Assembly: GCA_038530555.1 (NCBI GenBank)
Contig: JBCBCN010000002.1
Span: 124,001-188,000 of the forward strand
DNA: 64,000 bases
Source: HKCCE3408 sp038530555
GTDB lineage: Bacteria > Pseudomonadota > Alphaproteobacteria > Rhodobacterales > Rhodobacteraceae
Direction: 5' to 3'
A program made the translations under genes and the position numbers. Below the pieces are notes generated by a model that saw only the letters and a program-made list of their open reading frames with translations, was not told the origin of the DNA and made no database searches. This document shows, piece after piece, positions 40,454-48,657 of this stretch (position 1 is the first letter of the stretch; each line of letters opens with the position of its first letter).

Positions 40454-40468
40454 AGAACAAAAGGTGAA
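40454..40468. promoter_or_regulatory. Candidate LexA (SOS) box at dnaE2
   Basis: GAAC (40454) and GAAT (40465) are separated by seven bases, one mismatch from the alphaproteobacterial LexA element GAAC-N7-GAAC (GTTC-N7-GTTC on the other strand). It ends 15 bases before the preferred dnaE2 start, where a repressor would block transcription. dnaE2 is a classic SOS gene. Confidence 0.5.
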
Positions 40469-40483
40469 TATACTCGGCGACCC

Positions 40484-43378
40484 ATGGGATTCGCCGAGCT
40501 TTCGATCACCTCCAATTTCAGCTTCCTCACCGGGGGGTCGCATCCAGAGGAATACATGCGCCGGGCCGCTTTGCTGGGGCTGGACGCTGTGGCGATCGCC
40601 GATGTGAACTCGGTCGCCGGGATCGTGCGTGCCTGGGCCGAGCGTAAGGAGATCGCGCGCCTGATCGCGCTGCGTCAGGAGGGGGAGTTGATCGGACCGC
40701 CCAAGCCCGATCACCTGCCCGACCCACCGGGCGCCAACATCCTGCACCTGCCACGGTTTCTGCCCGCCTGCTGTCTCGAACTGTCCGAGGGCTTGCGCCT
40801 GACGGCATTGCCGCGCGATCGCGGCGGGTGGGGCAATCTGTGCCGGATGCTGTCGGCGGGGCGTCTCAGGGCGCAGAAGGGCGACTGTGACCTGAGGCTT
40901 GAGGATCTTTTGCGCTTTGGCGAGGGACTTGAGCTGTTGCTGCACGGGCCGGAAGACCCCGATGCGGCTTGGAACGGGGCCGCGCGCCAAGTGACCCGGC
41001 GCTTCAGGCCGCATATGCACCTGCTGATGGCGCCCCGCTATGACGGGCAAGACACGCGCCGTTTCGGCCGGTTGGCGCGGCTTGGCCTCGCCCTGGATCT
41101 GCCGCTGGTCGCCTCGGCCCGGCCGCTTATGCATCACGGCGGGCGGCGGCGACTTACAGATATTCTCACCTGCATCCGCGAGGGCCTACGCGTCGAGGAT
41201 CTGGGTCAGGCTGCCCAGGCCAATTCCGAACAGCGCCTGCGATCCGAGGCTGAGATCCGGCGTATTTTCGCGGGCCATGAAGTCGCTGTGGAGAATAGCC
41301 TAAAGATAGCCGAACGGCTAAGTTTTGAAATCAGCTCGCTGCGCTATGAATACCCCTCCGAAGTGAGCGAGGGGGAATCGGCCAGCGACCGGCTTGGTCG
41401 TCTGGCTCGGGCGGGGCTTGAGTGGCGCTATCCCCAGGGTGTGCCAGAGCGCGCGGCCAAGATGCTGGAACATGAGCTGAGCCTGATCGGTAAGCTCGGC
41501 TATGAGCCCTATTTCCTGACGGTCAACGATGTCGTGGCCTTCGCCCGGTCTCGCGGGATCCTCTGCCAAGGGCGCGGTTCGGCGGCCAATTCGATCACCT
41601 GCTACGCGCTGGGCGTCACCTCCGTCAGCCCGGAGATCGGCACCATGGTCTTTGAGCGTTTCGTCTCCGAGGCCCGCGATGAGCCGCCCGATATCGACGT
41701 GGATTTCGAGCATGAGCGCCGCGAGGAGGTGATCCAGTGGATCTATGAGCGCTATGGCCGCCACCGCGCGGGCCTGTGCGCCACCGTCATCCATTACCGC
41801 GGCAAGCGGGCGGTGCGTGAAGTGGGCAAGGCGATGGGCCTGTCCGAGGATGTCCTCTCCGCGCTCAGTTCTCAGATCTGGGGGCATTGGTCGGCCAACG
41901 GCCTGGAGGAGGAACGGATGGCCGAGATCGGGCTCGACCCAACGAGCCCGCGCCTGCGCCAGACCATCGCCCTGATCCGAGAGATCATCGGCTTTCCCCG
42001 CCACCTGAGCCAGCATGTCGGCGGTTTCGTCATGACCGAGGGACGCCTTGATGAGTTGGTCCCGATCGAGAACGCCTCGATGGAAGACCGCACGGTGATC
42101 TGCTGGGACAAGGACGACATCGACGCGCTAGGCATCCTCAAGGTCGATGTGCTGGCGCTGGGTATGCTGAGTTGTGTGCGCAAGGCCTTCGATCTGCTGC
42201 AAACGCATCACCAGGTCGACTATAGTCTCGCCACGCTGCCGCCCGAGGACCCGGCGGTCTACGATATGCTGTGCAAGTCCGACAGTCTGGGCGTCTTCCA
42301 GGTCGAAAGCCGGGCACAGATGAACTTTCTGCCCCGGATGCGGCCGCGCTGTTTCTACGATCTGGTGATCCAGGTCGCGATCATCCGGCCCGGTCCGATC
42401 CAGGGCGATATGGTCCATCCCTTCATCCGGCGCAGGAATGGCGAGGAGGAGATCAGCTTCCCCTCAGATGAGCTGGGCCGTGTGCTGGGCAAGACGCTGG
42501 GGGTGCCGCTGTTCCAAGAACAGGCCATGCAGATCGCTATTGTTGGCGCCAATTTCACCCCCGAAGAGGCCGACCGCCTGCGCCGGGCGCTGGCGACCTT
42601 CAAAAAGAAGGGCAATATCACCGAGTTCCGCAATCGCTTCCTCAAAGGCATGGCGGCCAACGGCTATGACGACGATTTCGCCGAGCGGTGCTTTAGCCAG
42701 ATCGAGGGTTTCGGCTCCTACGGCTTTCCCGAAAGTCACGCCGCCTCTTTCGCGCTGTTGGTCTACGCCTCGGCCTGGCTCAAATGCCATCACCCGGGCA
42801 TCTTCGCCTGTTCGCTGCTGAACGCACAGCCGATGGGGTTCTATGCGCCTGCGCAGATCGTGCGCGACGCGCGGGAGCACGGGGTAGAGGTGCGCCCGGT
42901 CTGCGTCAATCGCAGCCATTGGGACAACATCATGGAGCGGACGGAAACCGGCGGCCTGGCGCTCCGCCTGGGCTTTCGCCAGATCAAATCCATGCGCGAG
43001 GAGGAGGCCGGGTGGCTCGTGGCCGCACGCGGCAATGGCTACCGTGCGGTCGAAGATGTCTGGCGCCGGGCCGGTGTGGCCCCCGCGCTTTTGACGGTGC
43101 TGGCCGAGGCGGATGCCTTCGCGGCGCTGGGTCTGAGCCGTCGTGAGGCATTGTGGGCGGCCCGCGCCCTGGGCCCGAGCGAGCCCCTGCCGCTGTTTTC
43201 GGGCGATATGGATGGCGAGGGGATCGTTGAACCGGCGGTCTTCCTACCGCAAATGAGCGAGGGCGAGGAGGTGGTCGAGGATTATGTGGCAATGCGCATG
43301 ACCCTGCGCCGCCATCCTGTGGCGCTAATCCGGCACAAACTGACCCCAGGGCTCAACCTCCCGCCGCCTGCGATATGA
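40484..43378 (+). CDS. dnaE2: Error-prone DNA polymerase III alpha-type
   Basis: C-family polymerase used in damage-induced mutagenesis, about 964 residues, shorter than replicative DnaE. The PHP domain is at the N-terminus (FAELSITSNFSFLTGGSHPEE). Palm motifs include GRGSAANSITCYALG and PPDIDVDFEHERREEVIQWIYERYG with the catalytic aspartates. VDVLALGMLSCVRKAFDLL and the C-terminal OB-fold region follow. An in-frame ATG at 40451 would start within the putative LexA box and lacks a Shine-Dalgarno, so ATG 40484 is preferred. The usual partners imuA and imuB are not adjacent. Confidence 0.95.
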   Translation: MGFAELSITSNFSFLTGGSHPEEYMRRAALLGLDAVAIADVNSVAGIVRAWAERKEIARLIALRQEGELIGPPKPDHLPDPPGANILHLPRFLPACCLELSEGLRLTALPRDRGGWGNLCRMLSAGRLRAQKGDCDLRLEDLLRFGEGLELLLHGPEDPDAAWNGAARQVTRRFRPHMHLLMAPRYDGQDTRRFGRLARLGLALDLPLVASARPLMHHGGRRRLTDILTCIREGLRVEDLGQAAQANSEQRLRSEAEIRRIFAGHEVAVENSLKIAERLSFEISSLRYEYPSEVSEGESASDRLGRLARAGLEWRYPQGVPERAAKMLEHELSLIGKLGYEPYFLTVNDVVAFARSRGILCQGRGSAANSITCYALGVTSVSPEIGTMVFERFVSEARDEPPDIDVDFEHERREEVIQWIYERYGRHRAGLCATVIHYRGKRAVREVGKAMGLSEDVLSALSSQIWGHWSANGLEEERMAEIGLDPTSPRLRQTIALIREIIGFPRHLSQHVGGFVMTEGRLDELVPIENASMEDRTVICWDKDDIDALGILKVDVLALGMLSCVRKAFDLLQTHHQVDYSLATLPPEDPAVYDMLCKSDSLGVFQVESRAQMNFLPRMRPRCFYDLVIQVAIIRPGPIQGDMVHPFIRRRNGEEEISFPSDELGRVLGKTLGVPLFQEQAMQIAIVGANFTPEEADRLRRALATFKKKGNITEFRNRFLKGMAANGYDDDFAERCFSQIEGFGSYGFPESHAASFALLVYASAWLKCHHPGIFACSLLNAQPMGFYAPAQIVRDAREHGVEVRPVCVNRSHWDNIMERTETGGLALRLGFRQIKSMREEEAGWLVAARGNGYRAVEDVWRRAGVAPALLTVLAEADAFAALGLSRREALWAARALGPSEPLPLFSGDMDGEGIVEPAVFLPQMSEGEEVVEDYVAMRMTLRRHPVALIRHKLTPGLNLPPPAI

Positions 43379-43408
43379 CAGCCGTTTGAAACGGAAAGGC
43401 CGCTCGCC

Positions 43409-44398
43409 TCAAAAGCCGTAGCGACTGCGGGTTTGCATCACAGATTTCATCAAGCGGACAAGCTCTCGGCTAATGCCCGGCTCACTCAGTGCATGCCCGG
43501 CCGCTTTGATCATTTGAAGCCGACCCGCAGGCCAACGTTCCGCCAAAAGATGGGCCGAAAGCGGCGGACAGATCATATCAAAACGGCCCTGCACGATCGC
43601 GCCGGGGATGTCGGCGATCTTGTCCATATCGCGCAGGATCTGGCCGTCTTCCTCGAGAAAGGCCGCATTATAGAAGTAGTGGTTCTCAAGACGCGAAAAG
43701 GCCCGCGCATAGTCTGCAGGGCTTTCGCCGCTGGCCCCGTCACTGTCGACCGAGGCAAGCGCATTTTCCCAGGCCGCCCAACTGCGCGCGTGGCGGGTTT
43801 CTTGCATGAGATCGCCCGAGAACAGCCGCGCGTGGTATGCCGCAATCATATCGCTGCGCTCTTCCTCGGGGATCGGGCCAGTAAACCGCTTCCACTGTTC
43901 GGGCCAGAACTGCGCCGCACCCCCGCCATAGAACCAGGCAAGCTCTCGCTTGGTGGCCAAAAACACGCCGCGCAGCGTCAGATGGGCGACCGCGTCAGGA
44001 TGCGTTTGGGCATAGATCAGCGCCAGCGTCGCCCCCCAGGAGCCGCCGAACACCGCCCAGCGCTCGATCCCAAGGACGTCCCGGATCCGCTCGATATCGG
44101 CCACGAGGTGCCAAGTTGTATTCGCCTCGATCGACGCATGTGGGCGAGAGCGGCCACAGCCACGTTGATCGAAGAGGATGACGCGCCAGTCCTCGGGGTT
44201 GAAATACCGCCGCATCGCGGGACTACAGCCGCCGCCAGGCCCGCCATGCAAGACGACAACCGGCACACCGTCAGGGTTCCCGCACTGCTCGACATAGATG
44301 TGATGGCCATCGCCCACATCGAGCATACGCTGATCGAACGGGTCGATCGGCGGGAACAGGTGCGCTGCTGCGCGCTTTTGCACCGGGAACTTGTCCAT
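43409..44398 (-). CDS. pip: Proline iminopeptidase
   Basis: Alpha/beta-hydrolase of 329 residues removing N-terminal proline from peptides. The oxyanion motif HGGPGGGCSP (51-60), DQRGCGRS (78-85) and the nucleophile elbow GGSWG with Ser120 are characteristic. The catalytic Asp (GRFDMICPP) and His (KAAGHALSEPG) are visible near the C-terminus. ATG at 44398 is chosen; the upstream extension would run into the divergent ubiG region. Convergent with dnaE2. Confidence 0.95.
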   Translation of the reverse strand: MDKFPVQKRAAAHLFPPIDPFDQRMLDVGDGHHIYVEQCGNPDGVPVVVLHGGPGGGCSPAMRRYFNPEDWRVILFDQRGCGRSRPHASIEANTTWHLVADIERIRDVLGIERWAVFGGSWGATLALIYAQTHPDAVAHLTLRGVFLATKRELAWFYGGGAAQFWPEQWKRFTGPIPEEERSDMIAAYHARLFSGDLMQETRHARSWAAWENALASVDSDGASGESPADYARAFSRLENHYFYNAAFLEEDGQILRDMDKIADIPGAIVQGRFDMICPPLSAHLLAERWPAGRLQMIKAAGHALSEPGISRELVRLMKSVMQTRSRYGF

Positions 44399-44468
44399 CG
44401 CTCTCCTATATAACTCGCGACGTGCGCTGGAAACCGGCGATAGCGAAAGAAAACCTGAAGGAACGGGC

Positions 44469-45215
44469 ATGGATGCCGGGAAAAGCACGGTCGAGCCAGA
44501 GGAAGTCGCCAAATTCGAGGCGATGGCGGCCGATTGGTGGGACCCGGACGGCAAGTTCAAACCGCTCCATATGCTCAACCCTACCCGTCTGGATTACATT
44601 CTGAGCCAGGTCGCGGCCGAGTTTGCCCGGGACCTTTCCCAGCCAGTGCCACTTTCCGGCTTGCAACTGCTCGATATCGGCTGCGGTGGTGGCTTGCTGT
44701 CGGAGCCGATGGCGCGTTTGGGCGCAGACGTGACCGGGGCGGACGCGGCTGCAGGCAACATTCCGGTGGCACAGCTCCATGCCGAGGCTTCGAGGCTGGA
44801 GATCAACTACCGCAACATCACGGCAGAGGCGTTGGCTGAGGAAGGGCAAACCTTTGATGTTATCCTCGCGATGGAAATCATCGAGCATGTGGCCGATCCC
44901 GAGGCGTTTTTGCAGGCTTGCCGCAAGCTCTTGCGGCCCGGCGGGATGCTTGTGTGCTCAACGCTGAACCGGACACCAAAAAGCTATTTCCTGGCCGTTT
45001 TCGGCGCCGAGCGCGTAATGCGGTGGCTGCCACCCGGAACGCATGACTGGTCCAAGTTCATTACGCCCGGTGACCTGGCCGCGATGCTCGCGCGCGCAGA
45101 CCTTACCCCGTTGGATCGGTCGGGCTTTGTGTTCGACCCGATCGGGTGGTCCTGGTCGATCAGCGTGCGGGATCTGTCGGTGAACTATGTCATCACGAGT
45201 GTCTCCGCCGCTTAG
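44469..45215 (+). CDS. ubiG: Ubiquinone biosynthesis O-methyltransferase
   Basis: SAM-dependent methyltransferase of 248 residues performing both O-methylations in ubiquinone synthesis. Features: EVAKFEAMAADWWDPDGKFKPLHMLNPTRLDYI (family N-terminus, partly shown), the SAM motif LLDIGCGGGLLSEPMARLG, and the post-motif segment EIIEHVADPEAFL. The C-terminal WLPPGTHDWSKFITPGDL is specific to UbiG. ATG at 44469 has AAGGA upstream. Divergent from pip, whose start lies 71 bases away. Confidence 0.96.
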   Translation: MDAGKSTVEPEEVAKFEAMAADWWDPDGKFKPLHMLNPTRLDYILSQVAAEFARDLSQPVPLSGLQLLDIGCGGGLLSEPMARLGADVTGADAAAGNIPVAQLHAEASRLEINYRNITAEALAEEGQTFDVILAMEIIEHVADPEAFLQACRKLLRPGGMLVCSTLNRTPKSYFLAVFGAERVMRWLPPGTHDWSKFITPGDLAAMLARADLTPLDRSGFVFDPIGWSWSISVRDLSVNYVITSVSAA

Positions 45216-45232
45216 CGTGCGAACCCGGTCAG

Positions 45233-45673
45233 CTAGCTCGGCGTGATCCGCCCGCGCATTTCCCGCAAAACGCCTATAGCCGACCGCAAACGGTCATCGC
45301 TAAGATCGGCTGCGGCGCGGGATAGGACCGGCTGCATTGAGGCAATCGCCGCTTCACAAGCGGACCTTCCCGCCGGGCTGATGGAGACGAATTTGCGCCG
45401 CGCATCCTCCCAATCGGGGCGGATATGGATGTGGCCCGCCCATTCCAGACGCCCAAGCGTGTTCGTCATCGCACCGCGCGACAGGTTAAAGCGCTGCGCA
45501 AGCTCTGCCGGGCTTCGCTCATCGCCGATCTGAGCGAGGTGGTTGAGGACCGAGAAATGACTGAGTTCCATGCCTTTGGGTAGCACGCGCGAAAGCTGAT
45601 TTCGGAGCAATTGATCTGCTGCCAGCATTTCGCCGAACAAAGTGACAACCAAAGGATCTTCACTGCGTGCCAT
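45233..45673 (-). CDS. MarR-family transcriptional regulator
   Basis: A winged-helix dimer of 146 residues. The core is LSHFSVLNHLAQIGDERSPAELAQRFNLSRGAMTNTLGRLEWAGHI (helix-turn-helix and recognition helix), followed by the wing IRPDWEDARRKFVSISPAGR. MarR proteins respond to phenolic or oxidative signals; the target is unknown, but divergent or adjacent genes are usual. It converges with ubiG; downstream lies only that gene, so it may control itself or distant genes. Confidence 0.9.
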   Translation of the reverse strand: MARSEDPLVVTLFGEMLAADQLLRNQLSRVLPKGMELSHFSVLNHLAQIGDERSPAELAQRFNLSRGAMTNTLGRLEWAGHIHIRPDWEDARRKFVSISPAGRSACEAAIASMQPVLSRAAADLSDDRLRSAIGVLREMRGRITPS

Positions 45674-45747
45674 GGCGGCTCTGTGACACGCAGACGGAGT
45701 GGTGCGCGAGGTGACGCGTGGTCGCGCGCGCGATCCCGCGGAGGGGT

Positions 45748-46005
45748 CTACTGCGCCAACATAGGGTCGAGCTTGCCCGCCCGGTCTAGGGCCGCCATAT
45801 CGTCGTACCCGCCGACATGCTCACCACCGATGAAAATCTGCGGCACCGTGTGGCGCCCATTGGCGCGTTGCAGCATATCTTCCCGGCTTTTGGGATCCGC
45901 GGATACGTCAATTTCAGCATAGGGGGCGCCCTTTTGGTCAAGCAGGGCCTTGGCGGCTCGGCAAAAGCCGCAGAACGGGGAAGTATAAATCTCAATTTGC
46001 GCCAT
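45748..46005 (-). CDS. grxC: Glutaredoxin 3 (GrxC)
   Basis: An 85-residue cytoplasmic dithiol glutaredoxin. The active site is Cys12-G-F-Cys15 (SPFCGFCRAAKALL) where CPYC is usual. The glutathione-binding HTVPQIFIGGEHVGGYDDM motif with its cis-proline is intact. It follows comF on the same strand with a 27-base gap; comF-grxC adjacency is common in alphaproteobacteria. Confidence 0.94.
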   Translation of the reverse strand: MAQIEIYTSPFCGFCRAAKALLDQKGAPYAEIDVSADPKSREDMLQRANGRHTVPQIFIGGEHVGGYDDMAALDRAGKLDPMLAQ

Positions 46006-46032
46006 GAAACGACTCCTTGTCTGGAGAGGTAT

Positions 46033-46770
46033 TTAGGTGTCGCGCGCCGCGCGAGCTAGGCCGATCACATAGACGTTTTCAACTTCGGCGTCTTTGAGCG
46101 CATGAGTGGCAGCCGCAAATGTCGCGCCCGAGGTCATCACATCGTCGACGAGCAAAACCGACCGCCCTTTCAGCCAGGGCAAACGCTTCGGGTTGGGGGC
46201 TATCGCTGCGTTGAGAATGCGCATCCTCTCCTCAAGATCCAGACCGCCCAAGGACGGTGTGGGCTTGGGACGCCGCAGCGCATCGACCAAAACCGGTAGT
46301 CCCGAGGCCTTGCCCAGCGCCTGAGCGAGCAGGCCTGACTGATTGAAACGACGTTGAATGAGGCGCCATGGATGGAGCGGAATTGGAACGATTGTAATGG
46401 TCGTAGGCTCGACATCGGCCAGCATCTTGGAGCAGGCCCGCCAAAGCCAAGGTCCCGCCGCGCGGGCGATGTCTGCCCTGTCCCCATGCTTCATCCCTAG
46501 AACCAGCTTGCGCCCGAGATCGGAGTAGAGCATCGCGGCTGTACCCGACTTCCAAGGGCGCGGCACCGCGAGGCAGTCATCGCAGGTCAGTCTTTCGTCG
46601 GGCAATTCCTGGCCAGGCAGCGGCACGCCGCATTGGCCGCACTGGGTCCCGAAAATAAACGGCACATCCGGCCAGCAACTTGGACAGATGCCAAACTCAT
46701 CTGTGGCGGCCGATGCGCAAAGAAGGCACTCAGCGGGGTAGATTGCACGCAGGGCGGTTTGCAATCGCAT
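46033..46770 (-). CDS. comF: ComF-family phosphoribosyltransferase-like protein
   Basis: A 245-residue protein with an N-terminal double zinc ribbon (CLLC, CPSC, CGQC, CDDC pairs within the first about 65 residues) and a C-terminal PRT fold with the PRPP-type motif SVLLVDDVMTSGAT. ComF proteins take part in DNA uptake during transformation, and in Rhodobacter capsulatus in receiving gene-transfer-agent DNA. A CtrA-type motif lies 48 bases upstream (46819-46833). Followed by grxC. Confidence 0.93.
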   Translation of the reverse strand: MRLQTALRAIYPAECLLCASAATDEFGICPSCWPDVPFIFGTQCGQCGVPLPGQELPDERLTCDDCLAVPRPWKSGTAAMLYSDLGRKLVLGMKHGDRADIARAAGPWLWRACSKMLADVEPTTITIVPIPLHPWRLIQRRFNQSGLLAQALGKASGLPVLVDALRRPKPTPSLGGLDLEERMRILNAAIAPNPKRLPWLKGRSVLLVDDVMTSGATFAAATHALKDAEVENVYVIGLARAARDT

Positions 46771-46818
46771 CTATAAAGCCTAGCTATCGTTCCAATTGAT
46801 GATCTGATCCGATGATCG

Positions 46819-46833
46819 TTAACGAAGTCTTAC
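46819..46833 (-). promoter_or_regulatory. Candidate CtrA-binding site upstream of comF
   Basis: TTAA (46819-46822), seven bases, TTAC (46830-46833): close to the CtrA consensus TTAA-N7-TTAA. The surrounding 19 bases (46818-46836) match the radC element at 57250-57268 at 17 positions, in the same orientation relative to the gene. It also lies between comF and hemH, so either could be controlled; the radC parallel favours comF. Confidence 0.6.
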
Positions 46834-46884
46834 CAGTTGGCGTGCAAGCCAGACCCGCCCGGACAGCCAGCGAGGCCGCACCTG

Positions 46885-47949
46885 ATGAATATGATGTCTT
46901 CCGAGGACATGGATGTTGCGCAGGCCGCGCCGCCTGAAAACTGCATGCAGGCGCGTGTGGATCGTGTCGGTATCCTTGTCGCCAATCTCGGAACGCCGGA
47001 TGATTACACCTACTGGCCTATGCGCCGATACCTGTCGGAGTTTCTGTCCGACCGTCGCGTGATCGATTACAGCCCGTGGATTTGGCAGCCGCTCTTGCAA
47101 CTGGTGATCCTGTCGAAGCGTCCGTTTTCGTCCGGCGCGGCCTATAAGTCGATCTGGAACCATGACGAGGGCGAGAGCCCCCTGATGACGATCACCAAAG
47201 CCCAGACCGCCAAACTGAAGGCGATGATGGCCGAACGTTTTGGCGACGACGTGGTCGTCGATTTCTGCATGCGCTACGGCAATCCTTCAACCAAGTCGAA
47301 GGTTGAGGCGATGCGGGCGCAGGGCTGTCAAAAAATCCTCTTCCTGCCGCTTTATCCTCAATATGCCGGTGCCACGTCGGGCACCGCCTGCGACGAATTT
47401 TTCCGCTCGCTCATGGAGATCAAGTGGCAGCCGATTGTGCGCACAGTGAAGCCCTATTACGAGCATCCGCTTTATATCGAGGCTTTGGCGCAATCCATCG
47501 AACGTAATTTCGTCAAGCTTGAGCACCGGCCGGACGTCCTGGTGTGTTCCTATCACGGCATTCCGAACCGCTATGTCTATGAAGGCGACCCCTACCATTG
47601 CGAATGCCTGACCACCACGGATCTGCTGCGCGCGCGGCTCGGTTGGGATGACGTGGAGGTTGTCCCGACATTCCAGTCTCGGTTTGGCCCGGAAGAGTGG
47701 ATCCAGCCCTACACCGTTGAGGAAGTGGCGCGGTTGGCAGAGGCGGGGAAAAAACGCATCGCTGTTTGCGCTCCGGCCTTTTCAGCGGACTGCATTGAGA
47801 CGCTTGAAGAGATCAACGAAGAGATCAGAGAGAGCTTTGAAGAGGCTGGCGGGGAAGAGTTTACCTACATCCCCTGCCTTAATGATGACCAAGCCCACAT
47901 CAAAGCGCTGGGTCAAGTGATCCAAGACAACCTGAAGGGTTGGCTTTGA
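46885..47949 (+). CDS. hemH: Ferrochelatase
   Basis: Inserts Fe2+ into protoporphyrin IX to make haem; about 354 residues. Motifs: VGILVANLGTPD near the N-terminus, YPQYAGATSG, the catalytic histidine region VCSYHGIPNRYV, and FQSRFGPEEWIQPYT. Two cysteines follow the active site (HCECLTTTD) and two more are in CAPAFSADC; some alphaproteobacterial enzymes carry a [2Fe-2S] cluster, but the ligand set is not settled here. ATG at 46885 has GAGG nine bases upstream; a TTG at 46837 would overlap the CtrA-like motif. Divergent from comF. Confidence 0.95.
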   Translation: MNMMSSEDMDVAQAAPPENCMQARVDRVGILVANLGTPDDYTYWPMRRYLSEFLSDRRVIDYSPWIWQPLLQLVILSKRPFSSGAAYKSIWNHDEGESPLMTITKAQTAKLKAMMAERFGDDVVVDFCMRYGNPSTKSKVEAMRAQGCQKILFLPLYPQYAGATSGTACDEFFRSLMEIKWQPIVRTVKPYYEHPLYIEALAQSIERNFVKLEHRPDVLVCSYHGIPNRYVYEGDPYHCECLTTTDLLRARLGWDDVEVVPTFQSRFGPEEWIQPYTVEEVARLAEAGKKRIAVCAPAFSADCIETLEEINEEIRESFEEAGGEEFTYIPCLNDDQAHIKALGQVIQDNLKGWL

Positions 47950-47970
47950 CCGATTAAGCGTTGCGGCGTG

Positions 47971-48114
47971 TTACGCCGCTGCGTGCAATACCGGCCGACC
48001 TGCGAAGGTCTGCTCATCGACTTTTACGACAATCCGGCCGTCCGCAAGTGCACGAACGAAGATACCTTGCACGGAAACGCATGTTCCAACAGTGATGGTT
48101 TTAAGCACAGTCAT
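47971..48114 (-). CDS. Conserved 47-residue protein under a CtrA-type promoter
   Basis: A very small protein of unknown function: a basic N-terminus, a beta-like segment (KTITVGTCVSVQGIFVRAL), then DGRIVVKVDEQTFAGRPV. It has one cysteine and no signal or membrane segment. The ATG at 48114 is preceded by AAGGGGGAC, a very strong ribosome-binding site, which argues that it is a real gene despite its size. I recall similar small proteins in Rhodobacteraceae. A perfect TTAA-N7-TTAAC lies 72 bases upstream. It is on the same strand as mutT, which ends 144 bases upstream. Confidence 0.75.
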   Translation of the reverse strand: MTVLKTITVGTCVSVQGIFVRALADGRIVVKVDEQTFAGRPVLHAAA

Positions 48115-48186
48115 GTCCCCCTTACTGGCTTTGAAACAATTAGTCGTATTTGATTCAAAATCAGCAATAATTTTCATCACTAAGCG

Positions 48187-48202
48187 TTAATATTGCCTTA
48201 AC
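48187..48202 (-). promoter_or_regulatory. CtrA-binding site, perfect TTAA-N7-TTAAC
   Basis: TTAA (48187-48190), seven bases, TTAAC (48198-48202): an exact match to the alphaproteobacterial CtrA consensus, in the 144-base gap before the 47-residue gene. It is the best such match I found when checking the TTAA occurrences in the window. Confidence 0.65.
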
Positions 48203-48258
48203 TGTCGTCGATAGGCGGATTTTTGCCGATTATTCCCGTCATGCGCACTCAGGAGGCG

Positions 48259-48657
48259 CTAAACCCAGTCTCGCAACATCGGGATGAGGGGCAGATCGGC
48301 GGGCGGCATCGGATAATCTGTCAGCCTATTTGGGAACACCCAACGGAGATTCTGTCCTTCCTTTGCCTGGGGCTGACCCGTCCATTTGCGGCACGCAAAC
48401 AAAGGCATCAGAAGGTGGAAGTTCTCATAGCTGTGGCTGGCGAAGGTCAGGGGCGCCAGACAGCTCTCCCAGGTTGAGATACCAAGCTCTTCGTCAAGCT
48501 CGCGGATCAGGGCAACCTCCGGCGTTTCTCCCGGCTCCACCTTGCCGCCGGGAAACTCCCAGAGGCCCGCCATTGATTTGCCCTCGGGCCGTTGCGCCAA
48601 AAGAATGCGCCCGTCCGGGTCGATCAAGGCGACCGCCGCCACAAGCACGACCTTCAT
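48259..48657 (-). CDS. mutT: 8-oxo-dGTP diphosphatase
   Basis: NUDIX enzyme of 132 residues sanitising oxidised guanine nucleotides. The NUDIX box GGKVEPGETPEVALIRELDEELGI is perfect, preceded by ILLAQRPEGKSMAGLWEFPG and followed by PLFACRKWTGQP and LRWV, the usual MutT elements. It overlaps the argJ stop by four bases (ATGA), a frequent alphaproteobacterial arrangement. It complements mutY at 7.8 kb in the 8-oxoguanine defence. Confidence 0.93.
   Translation of the reverse strand: MKVVLVAAVALIDPDGRILLAQRPEGKSMAGLWEFPGGKVEPGETPEVALIRELDEELGISTWESCLAPLTFASHSYENFHLLMPLFACRKWTGQPQAKEGQNLRWVFPNRLTDYPMPPADLPLIPMLRDWV

Noticed and set aside
46797..46811. FNR-like TTGAT-N4 box upstream of hemH
   Set aside because: The second half-site reads TGATC rather than ATCAA.
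47963..47979. GCGGCG-N5-CGCCGC hairpin between hemH and the 47-residue gene as a terminator
   Set aside because: No T-run on either strand, and one arm lies in the end of the small gene.
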